Source: Homalodisca vitripennis (Eukaryota; Arthropoda; Insecta; Hemiptera; Cicadellidae). From it: a DNA stretch of 64,000 bases. Made by a program: the position numbers and the translations under genes. Each line of letters starts with the position of its first letter. Position 1 is the first letter of the stretch. Location: assembly GCF_021130785.1 (NCBI RefSeq), contig NC_060209.1, positions 24,180,001 through 24,244,000 of the forward strand, read 5' to 3'. Below, one piece after another: positions 1 to 13,000 of this stretch. The notes under the pieces are model-generated. The model was not told the origin of the DNA, made no database searches, and was given only the letters and a program-made list of their open reading frames with translations.

Positions 1-121
1 CTCCAGCAACTTTATAACTGAGTCTACTCACAATTGGACTTTCTTACAGAATATGCCACATCCTTCAAGAAGGAACATTTATCCATGCGGTGATAATGGA
101 ATGTGGTACACGCGCGCACAC

Positions 122-1926
<1,805 letters not shown>

Positions 1927-1944
1927 ATATATATATATATATAT
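1927..1944. repeat. Short (TA)n tract 5' of PLE copy 1
   Basis: About nine TA units, followed by roughly 90 bp built almost only of A and T with repeated TTTATTAAATATTTAAT blocks, including a perfect 20-bp palindrome at 1973-1992. It matters as the left border of the Penelope-like copy that follows. Confidence 0.85.
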
Positions 1945-2045
1945 TATATTTATTTATTAAAATAATATTTATTTTATTAAATATTTAATAAATTTAATAT
2001 TTATTAAATATTTAATGATTTAATAAAATTATTAAAGAATTTCTT

Positions 2046-2815
2046 AAACAACATGGGGAAAATGAAGAAACTATCTCTTAAAAAACAATAAATTTATTAA
2101 CTCCCAAAATTCCAAGAACTCCAACTTTTTATCTTCTTCCAAAAATTCATAAAGATATTAGACCACCTCCAGGACGTCCAATCGTAACAAGCTATGGTTG
2201 CCCAACTGAGAGAATTTCTGCATTTATCGATGATCAGCTGCAACCATTTGTCAAACAACTACCCTCCTACGTAAAGAACACTGATGACTTCATTTTCAAA
2301 ACTATCAAAAGTTAATCAACCTGTTTCGAAAAAACACAAATTCTAGTTACTGTTGATGTCACATCACTGTACACAACCATACCACATGATGATGGTATAA
2401 ATTCTGCTAAACATTTTCTCAACAGCAGACCCATTGACTCTAAACCTTCTACAAATTTCTTACTAAAACTTATACATTTAGTTTTAACAATGAACTGTTT
2501 TAGATTTCACAATAAATTTTATCTACAAGTCAAAGGCACAGCCATGGGAACAAGGATGGCTCCCTCTTTTGCTAATTTATTCATGGAATTATTGGAAGAA
2601 AAAATTCCTAAATTCTCAGAACCATCTTCCTTTAGTTGGGTTTCGTTTTATTGATGATGTATTTTTTCTGTGGGGATCATGGTGAAGAACTCCTTCAAGA
2701 ATTTCTACATGCATTGAACACGTTTTCAAACCCAAATTTACTTGGAAATATTCTCATGAAATTCTTACTTTTCTTGGGACGTAGATGTTTTTATAGAGTC
2801 TGGTTTGTTAAAAAC
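2046..2815 (+). pseudogene. PLE reverse transcriptase remnant
   Basis: RNA-dependent DNA polymerase of a PLE, related to telomerase-type RTs. In one frame it shows the PLE motif LPKIHK followed by RPIVTSYG (about 2136-2195), motif A with the catalytic Asp in VTVDVTSLYT (Asp codon 2355-2357) and motif B GTAMGTRMAPSFAN (from 2535). The motif C equivalent FIDD (2647-2658) is intact but in another frame, so a frameshift lies just upstream. An in-frame TAA at 2313-2315 adds a second break. The N-terminal RT segments seen in full PLEs are missing on the 5' side. It is not translatable as one protein and is surely inactive. The identification is firm because the motifs occur in the right order and spacing. 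Confidence 0.88.
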
Positions 2816-3189
2816 TAAAATACACGTAAAAGACACAAATACTATGCAGTATTTGAATTACAATTAGTTGTCACCCCCACTTACGTTGAAAAAAAGTATT
2901 CCGAAGAGTCTTTCAATTCGTGCGAAAAAATCTTTGCAGTAATGAGGACGATTTTATTAATTATATTAGTAAATTAACTTGTGGTTTTAGAAAATTAGGA
3001 TATCCCTATAAAGTTATCAAGAACAATTTGAATCAACCATGAAACAAAAATAATAATCCTTTTCCCCAAAAACGATCCGAAATTCATAACAAAATTTTAT
3101 CCATGGCCTTCACAAAAATCAAACGCAATCTTGAAGACAGCCTTTAACCTACTTCAAAATTCTCAAGAAACTAAAGACTTATTTTCAAA

Positions 3190-3721
3190 ATCTCCAAGAG
3201 TTGTATTCAAAAAGCCCGCCAACATTAAACAGATGTTGGTCTGTACTGATCCTCTAAAAAGGAAATAAGAAATCACAGTCCTTTGGTTGTAAACCTTGCC
3301 AAAAACCCCGTTGTGGAACCTGTAAGATCATGTCTACAAGTCAAAATTTCAAAAGTAATGTAACCAATCATGTATATCCTATCAAAGGAACTATCAACTG
3401 TGACACAAAAACCTTATTTACCAATTTGACTGTAAATTTTGTGAAAAACAATACGTCGGCCAGACATCGAATCCTTTACGGATACGAGTAACTGGCCATC
3501 GATTTGACATTGTCCATAGCGATATAGAAAAACCTTTAGCCAGTCACGCTATCAATGTCCATAAACAAAATCAGATTGAAAATTGCTACACCATCAAAGG
3601 CATAAATAAGATCCCTGAGATTCAAACGAAAGAATTAATAGATTTTAAATTGAAAAAAAGTGAAACTGCACACCAATTGGTGCTTCAGACAAGACATCCA
3701 AGGGGTCTTAATTTAAGATAA
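3190..3721 (+). pseudogene. PLE Cys linker and GIY-YIG endonuclease remnant
   Basis: C-terminal half of the PLE polyprotein. A C-x2-C-x4-C-x2-C linker (Cys codons from 3288 to 3323) matches the Cys-rich linker known between RT and endonuclease in PLEs. The endonuclease follows with the YVG version of the YIG motif (3452-3460), then the Arg-rich LRIRVTGH segment carrying the expected catalytic Arg. The natural C-terminus is about 3719-3721. One frameshift separates the linker frame from the endonuclease frame. In PLEs this nuclease nicks the target for target-primed reverse transcription. The same module recurs at 61290-61740 on the other strand. Confidence 0.85.
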
Positions 3722-3874
3722 ATTTAATTTTCGTCAACTTATTCACACACGTCATGCCATAAGCCCATCAGCTGCTGATCTACTGTATTTATTTATAATG
3801 TTTGATTTTTCTTGTTTGAGTTCTAACCTAATGTTTTTTTCAATTTATGTAAATATTTATACATTTATATTTAT

Positions 3875-3902
3875 CTGAAGAAGTGTACCTAGATACACGA
3901 AA
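3875..3902 (+). other. Conserved hairpin in PLE 3' UTR (hammerhead-like core)
   Basis: CTGAAGA is followed by a 5-bp stem, GTGTA (3883-3887) with TACAC (3894-3898), and then GAAA. The order CTGANGA / stem / GAAA is that of a hammerhead ribozyme core, and hammerheads have been described in PLEs. There is one extra A between the core and the stem, and I see no convincing stem III with cleavage triplet, so ribozyme activity is not claimed. Copy 2 keeps both stem arms and differs only in loop length. Confidence 0.45.
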
Positions 3903-3967
3903 ATTTATAAATGTTTCAAACCAATATACCGTGGTTTATTTATTAAGAAGAGAATAACCTGTTTCTG

Positions 3968-3968
<1 letters not shown>

Positions 3969-4037
<69 letters not shown>
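3969..4037. repeat. (TA)n array at 3' border of PLE copy 1
   Basis: About 34 uninterrupted TA units that begin directly after the PLE 3' UTR. Confidence 0.97.
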
Positions 4038-4040
<3 letters not shown>

Positions 4041-7000
4041 GATTCTGCATATTTCATTGCGTAAAGATCAAAGCAGAATACAATAATTATATTGCTCAAT
4101 TTACTCTTGAGATCTTTTGCAAACATGAAGGCAGTTGGACAGTTTACACAGTTTACTAGGCGAGGTGAGGGCTAATAAGCCCTATCTAACATTTAACCTT
4201 AGGAACAACGGCTTAGATATGACTTCCTAACCACAACCGATGACCGAGCAAGCGTTTACAAGAACAGGATCGCTCAATGCTTTCGCTAACCTTCAGACAA
4301 AAACAACCTAGAGTTTACAACGAAGCCTATCCCATCAATAATGGCTGATGAATAAAATCCAATTTCTCCATACGCACAATACTTGGCAAATTAGTGTACA
4401 TAGAGGCTTAAAATTTGTGGTGAAACTATAGTAGTATTAAAAATGGTATACAAAGCTCCATTGGGTGGCTCAATATCTGTTTGGCAAAACAGTAATATTA
4501 TTGCATTGGGTAATCATGTTGGGAACGAGGATTATAGTAACATTAACCTCAATAACAATATAGACAGTTACATATTCAATTATACATATCATTTACTAAT
4601 TATGTACTCACTTTATATTATATTTATCTCCATCGTTTTACAGCATTTTTTTAATCAATTTCTACCCATTAACTAGATAAACTTTTTTATTATAACAGTT
4701 AAAGTTAGGACCACATGAACTCTTTCTTGACACAAATTGCATTGTAATAAAAAATAAATAAATTAACATTGTGCTACAGGCTACAAACAACAATAGCTTT
4801 AACATTAATAATTAACTAAAAAAAACCTATCTAAAACACTTAAGAAATAAATTGACATAACGATTTAATTAAAGCGAAATTATCTCTGAATAAAAACCAT
4901 ACATAACCGAACACGCTTACAAATATCCGTAAATGGTACAGCCCAAGGCATTTAATAGGAGCGGTTCCGGTTATCTCTTCTCTAAATATTTTTAGTCCAG
5001 ACACAAACGGTGGACGATTTTCACAGGATATGATGGAGATAGTAGGGGAATTCCACCAGTGGCTACAGCAATCATAAAGGGATTTTGAAATACTGCAGTC
5101 TTGTAGTGATGTATCATATGAGAACCAGGTATCATATACAGTTTTATATGATTTTTTAAATACGTGGTTAAAAAATAGGAAGGGTATATGTCGGAGGGTT
5201 CATTATCCACTTCCTTATCATTTGTTATCACGAAGTTCCATACTTTCACTAAAAAATTCTCCAAGTTCAACATATCACTGTAGAAGTATTGGAGCGCAAC
5301 CACTTCCGCCTGTAAGTAGGTTTCCATCCTGTACCAGATTGATTGATGTTTGCTTAGCGTCCTAACCCCAGTCACAGACTACTCTAACCATTAGTTGACC
5401 CCATTCGCATTAACGTTATAGTCTTTTAAAATGAATAATCGCAAGTAATTTATAAAATATTTTACACAAGCATCAGTAACTAAACGCAGTTCTTGCAAAC
5501 AATCATTTGAAAAATAGTTTTTATAACGATTTATACACTGCAAACCAATGCTAGACATTTTCATCCTGTGAGTTACCTTTAATTACTTAGCTAAACTGTG
5601 GTTTAGATGTTTTACATAATTTAAAAAAAGTATTGTGAATTCCTCGAAGACACGTTATACATAGAAATATGTTTCGACTTCTGATATTAAAATCCTGACG
5701 GATATATGACAAACATGAGGTGGTGCTGTACGTGATGTGTCAAAGCATACTTGTTAAAGTATTTATATGACTGCTATCTGTAGCAAACCCTGTCGACATG
5801 AAGAGAATATTACATTCCTGGAAAGTCCTGTGACATCACAAATTCCGTCTCTGTTGTTGCGAAATACGGGTGGGAAAAGATGAGCAGCTTTACGTATAAT
5901 TATTCATTATTATTAATATAGTTGTTATAACCTCAAAAAACGAAATGTAGATATATAGCATTTAATGTTATGGTATATTTAAGTTGAAAGACTTATTTTT
6001 AAGTAAATTATAAATGTACTTTAAAACCTTCCTTTCTTTGCTTGAGTACTTGGTGTTCAAGAGTGTTCAGATATATTTTATTACGAGTAGTTTTTAATAA
6101 AAACATACTTTTACTAAAAAATACTAGAAATACCATTTGCATTTTTCTAACTTTCTTTCTATACATCCAACTTAACGTGACGGTAGGAAATTAGTTTTTT
6201 TGTGGTTTGTATTTCAGAAAAAGGTGTTAACAGGCAGTCGCTCGTAGATCAACTGCTCTATGACTCGTTTGGGGTTTTTTTCTAGGAGCTAACATAAATA
6301 AATTTAAATACTGCCTATAATGCCATATTCAAATATGAAACAAAAATGATATATACAATATGTAATAAATTTTAATCAAAATATTATTAAAATCTCATAA
6401 AGATATGTTAAAAATATATGACAAGTCCGTTACCAAAAATTAAAATTATGTTTCTTGAAAAAATCTTTAATCTTCAAATATAATGGTAGTACATTCTTTT
6501 TTATATTCTTTTTACCAATAAACATTTAATATAAATTTTCTTTTATCTCTTTTTAATGATTTTCTTAGATTTATTACTCATCTAAAACTTAAAAATACCT
6601 GTTTAACAAATTTACTTTAATATCTTGTAATTCAGTTATTGTCAAACTAAAGTTAGTTTTAATTTTCTGTAACTGCTAAATTTTTATTTCCTGTTTTCTT
6701 CAAAATTAAATAAGTTATTTTATTCTTTAAATGTAAATTCTCCATCAGAATTAAGCTCTTTTAAGAACTTCATTATTTGGTAAGAAAAGTATTTACATAT
6801 TACTAATTTCTTTGAAGAATTGGGAAAGAAATGTCACATTTGGCATTCCATAATTCGAGAAGTTGAATGCCTGGAAATTCTAAATGTTTACAGTTAGGTT
6901 TATACCAAAAGGAATAAATATATTTATTTATTAAGACATACGTGCGGTGTTATATTAACAGTGTAGTTATTTTTATTTACAAAAACAATTCTCTTATATA

Positions 7001-7422
7001 AATTATACAACCAAATAACTTTATACGTATTTAGTCTATCTATTAAATCAGCGTGAACCAGGGACACCTATTACTTTATGTAATAGACACCAGTTGTAAA
7101 GGTAACAGGTACATACGGGCTATATACTGCACCATGTAATTAGCCAGACCGTGTTTGTGCAGTGCAACATGAACAAGATAGCGACCTTCATACAGTGACC
7201 TAGATTGGAAAAATACAGTAAACCGCTGAAACTTATATTACATTAACGCTTCTTCTGTATGTGGAGCTCGCTTTAATATAACATGCCTACAATATTTACT
7301 CACGTTTTAATATGATAAGATCTATCTAAAGAGTGTTCTGTAACAATAAAAAGAATTATTTACTGATTTATGTACGGTATTGTCATACAGAATTTCAAAA
7401 ATAAAGATTTGATCGGATAACT
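4038..7422. other. AT-rich DNA, no recognised gene
   Basis: Apart from one unusually long open frame at 4992-5375, nothing is recognisable. A small hairpin (AGGGCT-AATA-AGCCCT, about 4168-4183) sits in a GC-richer strip just right of the (TA)n array. The remainder is low-complexity A/T-rich sequence with many stops in all frames. Confidence 0.5.
4992..5375 (-). other. Unidentified 127-codon open frame (possible exon)
   Basis: An open frame without stops in a region where stops are frequent, with balanced amino-acid use (for example PSDIYPSYFLTTYLKNHIK and AVATGGIPLLSPSYP). I recognise no domain. It begins with Met just inside a GC-richer strip and ends at a TAA-type stop next to AT-rich DNA. 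It could be a host exon, a decayed transposon gene or chance: by rough reckoning an open frame of this length is expected less than once in a window of this size and composition, which is suggestive only. Confidence 0.2.
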
Positions 7423-7483
7423 TCCCCATATACATATATAAAAATGAATGTTTGTATGTCGATATAGAATCGTAAACTAAGTG

Positions 7484-7487
<4 letters not shown>
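7423..7487 (+). mobile_element. Helitron 5'-end-like fragment
   Basis: Begins TCCCCATATACATATATAAA and continues with AATGAATGTTTGTATGT. This is the pattern of insect Helitron 5' ends: TC start, then TATATAAAAATGAATGTTTGT. The similarity stops at the (TA)n array starting at 7488, so only a short stub is present. Confidence 0.4.

Positions 7488-7537
<50 letters not shown>
7488..7537. repeat. (TA)n array
   Basis: About 25 uninterrupted TA units. Confidence 0.97.
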
Positions 7538-7542
<5 letters not shown>

Positions 7543-8026
7543 TTGTATAAATGGCAATTGACTTAAGGTAAAATGTCAAAACGTTCAAGGTTTCTCAATT
7601 TACTAAATTCTACATATTGAACTATCCTCGAGAGAAAGGCATTGCTATTCAAATAGTAAATGCCAGTATCACAGATAAATCATTTAATTGTTGTACCACT
7701 TTCTAGCTGTAGCATTAAATGAATATTTGAGCTTCTCCATTCACAGATGATTTTCAACGATCTAAATTATAATTTCTTTTACAAGTCTCAGTACAATAAC
7801 TTCATACAAGTAAACAATGGTTATAAATTTCATGAAACTCTTAAGCACCGTTTTACTGCTTTTTTGTGTTTGTTATACTATTTATATTTTGCCATTTATA
7901 CAGTTTAATGTAAATAAAAGTCGTTTGACAGGTATTTGGTCTTCCGATCGTATGTTAGTTTGCTTATTTAAACGCATATGTAACAGATACGGCCAAATAC
8001 AAAATAATTGAATCGGAAAAAGTAAG
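7538..8026. other. AT-rich DNA, no gene seen
   Basis: Only short chance open frames are present, including one of 64 codons at 7817-8011 rich in Leu, Ile and Val. Confidence 0.5.
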
Positions 8027-8096
8027 CGCTCTGTGGTGTAATGGTAGCACATTCACACGGCAAGTGAGAGATCCGGGTTCGACTCCTGGCGGAGCA
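8027..8096 (+). tRNA. tRNA-like cloverleaf, probably a SINE head or pseudo-tRNA
   Basis: The sequence folds as a tRNA: acceptor 8027-8033 with 8090-8096 (6 of 7 pairs), D arm GTGT/GCAC, anticodon arm TTCAC/GTGAG, and T arm CCGGG-TTCGACT-CCTGG. It has a good A box (TGGTGTAATGG) and B box (GGTTCGACTCC), and a TTTTT pol III stop at 8102-8106. The anticodon would be GGC (Ala), but position 33 is C instead of the invariant U, which argues against a working tRNA. A second copy at 60934-60979 shares the T arm, the 3' acceptor and also the following AAGTACTTTTTG. Since that lies beyond a mature tRNA end, a SINE-type repeat is more likely than an independent tRNA gene. A (TA)n array follows about 28 bp downstream. 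Confidence 0.55.
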
Positions 8097-8115
8097 AGTA
8101 CTTTTTGCGATATTT

Positions 8116-8124
<9 letters not shown>

Positions 8125-8178
<54 letters not shown>
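8125..8178. repeat. (TA)n array behind the tRNA-like unit
   Basis: About 26 TA units flanked by TACATACA on the left and TGTATGTATG on the right, so the array sits at the centre of an inverted flank. It may be the tail of the tRNA-like repeat. Confidence 0.95.
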
Positions 8179-8187
<9 letters not shown>

Positions 8188-8460
8188 GTGAATTTTCTCA
8201 CGGAGAAGGTTTATACGCTATGCCCATTGATGTAACTCGCTACCAGACGGTGGTTCAAAACATAAAGATTTTAAAGCGCCTGCACATTACAAATTGCAAT
8301 TACGAGACAGTTACGTGTATTAACAAGTTAACCACTATTTGAAGGCGCTAATTTATGATTTGGTCTTTAGAAAAATGTCTGGTTGAACTTAAGGCCTGAA
8401 TGTTATACCACTTTATAATAAAGTACATGTACGTGTATAATACACTTTGTACTTATACAG

Positions 8461-8790
8461 TACTATCAGCACCTGACTCTTTCCTATTTATTTAAACAGT
8501 TATAATTGACAGGAACTTAGAATAACACTACGCATACTTGGATTGTACAAGTAATATTTCATTGTACTATCAGCACCTGACTCTTTCCTAGTTATTTAAA
8601 CAGTTATAGTTGACAGGAACTTAGGATAAAACTACGCATACTTGGATTGTACAAGTAATATTTCATTGTACTATCAGCACCTGACTCTTTCCTAGTTATT
8701 TAAACAGTTATAGTTGACAGGAACTTAGGATAAAACTACGCATACTTGGATTGTACAAGTAATATTTCATTGTACCATCGGCACCTGACG
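8461..8790. repeat. Tandem repeat, 104-bp unit, about 3.2 copies
   Basis: Units start at 8461, 8565, 8669 and 8773 with TACTATCAGCACCTGACTC (TACCATCGGCACCTGAC in the last, partial copy). Units 2 and 3 are almost identical and differ from unit 1 at a few positions, for example CTATTTATT against CTAGTTATT. The constant 104-bp period shows no indels between copies. Confidence 0.95.
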
Positions 8791-9982
8791 TGCAAATAAG
8801 TACCTAGTTACAGTTTCTATGTACCAAGTACATCATTACGTATTCCCGTATGTAGTTTTAAATTTAAAGTGTAAATCCGTTCAATTATTATACCGAAGCA
8901 CTCCAATTCAAATCCGCAGGTAATCCGGCTTATGCTCGGCAGTTAAGTTGTAAGCCTAACTGATTGTGTTTTAATCCTTACTCACCCTCCTTGATCTAAC
9001 TCTCAGATTAGTTTTCTACATTTAACGAACCACTTTCAAATATTACCTATTACATTAACCAATTTATTTTCAATTCAAATCGAGATACCAGAAGGAAACA
9101 TTATTAATCATGGATGTTTCTATTTTATTAATATGGATAATGTAATTGTATTTTCTATATATAACTATGCTTATATTACTTTTTCCATATTATTTTCTCT
9201 TTCATAAGTATTATAAAATGAGTTATTTTTAGGCAACTAAGCAAGTGTAATATTTTTTTTTATTTACAAAGAAGTTGTAACTTTTAGTTTTATTATTAAT
9301 ATATACATATGATTTCTATATATTATTTTATCTAAGCAGTTATAATATTTTTAAGATTAAAACTTTTAGTTAGAATAAGTATAAAGTAACGTGGTTGTCT
9401 ATGTCAAAGATCTGGTATGTGATTTGAAATTTACTAAACTTTTAGTTGGTCCTGTTGTTACATTTAATGTCAGAGATCACATTCAACCTAAATAATAGAG
9501 TAAAAAATATAAATAATTTAATAATATAAAATTTAAATTTTGACATTTATTACAAACATTAAATTTGTGAATAAAATCCCCCTTTTTATTTAACAAATTA
9601 TCTGTTGCTAATACATTTTTATCTAATCTTTCTAATCTTTTTTGATCCAAATTAAAAACATTGTCAGTTTGGCTCATTATGAGAAATATAATCACATCAT
9701 CATTGTTTCTTAGCGTGACTTAAAATAAACAAACATTATTCAGAATATCAAAGGAACTCATAAATTTCTTTCTCCGTGACAGTGTGTTCCGATTAAAATC
9801 TGCGTGATATTATGAATTGCTTATAATTAAAAGTGTCATGGCTTCAGACCACACATTTTTTTTATTTTGTTGTAATTACGTTTTTTTAAACCAATATAGC
9901 CCTTTTCGTAATGAGATATATTCGAGACTTAGGAACCACGAGTAATTCCATTTGAAAAAAACATACTTTATTTATTCACATA

Positions 9983-9987
<5 letters not shown>
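8791..9987. other. AT-rich DNA, no gene seen
   Basis: No recognisable coding or repeat signal. A 70-codon open frame on the minus strand (9483-9695) is Asn/Lys/Leu-rich and typical of chance frames in A/T-rich sequence. Confidence 0.5.

Positions 9988-10032
<45 letters not shown>
9988..10032. repeat. (TA)n array
   Basis: About 22 TA units. Confidence 0.97.
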
Positions 10033-10035
<3 letters not shown>

Positions 10036-13000
10036 CAAGATTCAACTTGAATCTATAACATTATCGTAACATACTTAGAATAATAATAAAAATATATTGC
10101 TGCAGTTTATTGGTTTTATTTGTAATCGAAATCGCTGAATAACTTAGCCTTACAGAACCAATATACAGCTAAACCAAGCCAGGGGAGCCACGAAATCAAT
10201 CAAGACCTTCGGGTTAAGGGTTCCTTCAGTACACCAAGACCATACGTTGTTCTCGATTGGCCTTAGGTATTGAGATATCCGACCTGGCACACGAAACTCG
10301 AGAGAGCTTAATAACATCTTGTTTCAGTAAAGTATGATCCATTTTCAGTAAATGTGCATTTTTGGGAACGCTAGTTATATAGAGTAGGAGCGATAATAAG
10401 GAACCCTCACATGATGTTACTGGTCTCGGGAAAGCATATGCTTTTATGCTCGGTACCATAATAACCGTTTGCGTGACAAAAGTAAACTAGTTAAGTTCGA
10501 TAGTTTGCTCTAATGCGGCCCCGGAAAGAATATCATGGCTCGGAAAATCCATTGCAATATAAACTTTTGCATATCAGCCCCGGTTCACTGTAATCACACT
10601 CCTCGTTACTCTATATCGGAAATATGTTTTCTACGCTTTCATTTTCATAGCCGGTAAGGTGTGATATAGATTAGGTTTACGAGATTTACTTATATCCTTT
10701 TCTTAGTAGATATAGGAAGATAATTTATTGGAAAAAGGTTTTTCAATTGTAGTCCCTAGTTCCATTTCTTGATGTTCAATGCCTTCAAGAATTAGTTTAT
10801 CCATTTGTTTTTTGACGTACTATTCTTAACCTTCGCAAAATGTTAGGTGTGTGTTCTTTTATCACAAAAAATTCTGTAGTACTCTTTACGAATTGCGACA
10901 TACTTGAATATTCTGCAAAAAATCTGAAAATTAAAATATAATTACGTTTACGATGTTTACTTATATCCTTTTCTTAGGAGATATGAAAGATAAGTTATTG
11001 CAGAAAACCGCCAATCCATAAGATAGAGAATAAGCATTATAGATTACATAAACTTTAGTTCAAGACAAGTAGTGTATTATTACGAGGTATGATCATAACA
11101 TATTATAGGTTAGTACATTATCTTAATGGGATAAGCTGCACTTTTTTGTGAGAAAAATTGGAACTTACTGTATATGGGGGCTATCCCGTTGAATATTGGT
11201 TGCACGTTTGCTCTGAAAACCAACTTCTTGTACCCAAGTATCTTATGGAATAGATGATCTTCTTTTATGCATATGTTATGACAATCGTACTTTGAGAAAG
11301 GTGCTTACGCTCACAAAATTATACTATTTTCCCCAGTAGAGGCTCCAGGTCTAAAGAAATTCCATCCAATTTTTGAACTGAGGTATTTTAATTGTTATAT
11401 TTTTGGATAACTTCGGAGTAAGGGGACGAAGGATGCTGAGGATGAAGATATACGAACTCTTTTAATATTATAAGATTTGTCAAGATTTGGATCAAGGCAA
11501 ACAAACATTTAATATAAAAAATGGGTGAGAAACATGTATTTTCCCGTCTGTCTGTATTCAATGTTTTAATTTTATTTGTTTTTAAGAAGCCAGTAAATAT
11601 AAAAAAATTTGCTGTGCACTTTATTGTTCTTGCAGTTTAATATAAAGGAAACATTTTATAATATATTAGATTAAAGGTGAATGATGGTAAAGAATTTTAA
11701 GGGTTATTAACGTAACAATTAATAAGATTTTTGAAAATCTTAGAGAACTTATAAAAGCTACTGATTTTAATTTCACAAACATTTTGAAACCTGAAGCATA
11801 AAAAGTGAGCAATAAATTATATAGACTCGGATTTTAACTTTGGTTGCTTATACTGCTAATAGTGCTACTCTATTACTTTTTATAATACAAAAATTATTTT
11901 TTAACAGAATTATATATTTTTATTTTTTTAAATAGAACAAAAATATTAAAATTATGTTTAAAACCCTCCTACTTTTACCACTGATTGGTTAGCTCTATTT
12001 TAAAGGTTCACACAAAGTTACAATCAGTCTGTCCTCACAAAAGATTTATTTTACTACCGTCTGAGACCGTCGTTGTTCTTTGTTGCGCTGACAAAACGAC
12101 ATGTTTTATAGTTTATTTTATTGGACCTATTCGTACCGTAGGGCCCATTACTGGTACAGTTAGTGGACGTAATAAAGTGTATTTTAGTGTCCATGATGTA
12201 AATCTAGGGACGAAACGTAAGTTGTAATAGAAATATACTACAATACCTTCAACTACAGGTATTAGTGTAAATTTTTAGTGGTTTTATGAGCAGTCTTTAT
12301 TTATAAGTCTATGAGAGCAGGTGGTTTAGTAAATACTGATATCTCTAAATTATTACAAATTTTAATTCATAATATAGACCTTTCGCTCTGTTAGGGCCTT
12401 TATAATTTTATCTTTGGCTGAGTCCTTTAAATTTTGAACAAACTCTTGCACCATATATTATAGTTGAGCTGGTTACCCTCTTTGGAGCAAGTACTGATGC
12501 GCCTTTTATATATGTAACGGTCCTAAAAGTGTTAAAGAAGAGGGCTTCTTAGCCCTAATTATACCTAGAAAAATAAGCCATACTAATTGAAGGAAGAGCT
12601 CTTCTTATTGGAAAAGCTATTTTCTCTTATTTAGATAAAAGAAAACCCAAAATTATCCAATAATTCTAATTTTTCCCCACGAGGGCTTTCGACATCAGGG
12701 ACACCATTGTCAGGTTTCTAAAGGCCACGGGTGAAAAAATTTAAATTATTGTATAATTGTGAGTTTTCTTTAAAAAATAATAAAAAAGCCGTATTTTATT
12801 TATTTTTTACTTTAAAAAGTTACAATGTTTTATTATAAAGCTTAAAACTAATTTTAATGTACTAATTTTTATATAATTATCATGTTGTAATTTAATGATT
12901 CCGAGTGTTATTAACAGATAGCAAACATTTATGTATTATGCAAAATACGCACATAGTCGCGCATTTTAAATTGTCTGAAATATATCAATGTTTAGTTTTA

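Larger units (their letters stand above)
2036..3968 (+). mobile_element. Penelope-like element, copy 1 (degenerate)
   Basis: A PLE remnant of about 1.9 kb reading rightward. It retains a reverse transcriptase core (2046-2815), a Cys-rich linker and a GIY-YIG endonuclease (to about 3721), then a 3' UTR of about 250 bp with a conserved hairpin (3875-3902). This combination of RT plus C-terminal GIY-YIG is diagnostic of endonuclease-bearing PLEs. The 5' part of the RT gene is absent, and frameshifts and stops break the rest. The 3' end runs straight into (TA)n, and the left border is another TA-rich tract. A second, shorter copy of the same family lies in reverse at 61040-62285, with close identity through the linker, endonuclease and UTR. 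Confidence 0.9.

Noticed and set aside
2636..2818. Separate small gene starting MGFVLLMMYFF
   Set aside because: It is the out-of-frame reading of the PLE motif C region, which reads FIDD in the neighbouring frame.
3875..3902. Calling this a functional hammerhead ribozyme
   Set aside because: An extra nucleotide follows the CTGANGA box and no clear stem III with cleavage triplet was found. Kept only as a hammerhead-like hairpin.
3905..4126. Open frames across (TA)n arrays here and at 7968-8342, 17090-17327 and 53754-53981
   Set aside because: They consist mainly of Ile-Tyr repeats from the microsatellite; length comes from the repeat alone.
8027..8096. A functional tRNA-Ala(GGC) gene
   Set aside because: C at position 33 instead of U, an imperfect acceptor end and a second dispersed copy sharing post-tRNA sequence favour a SINE or pseudo-tRNA.
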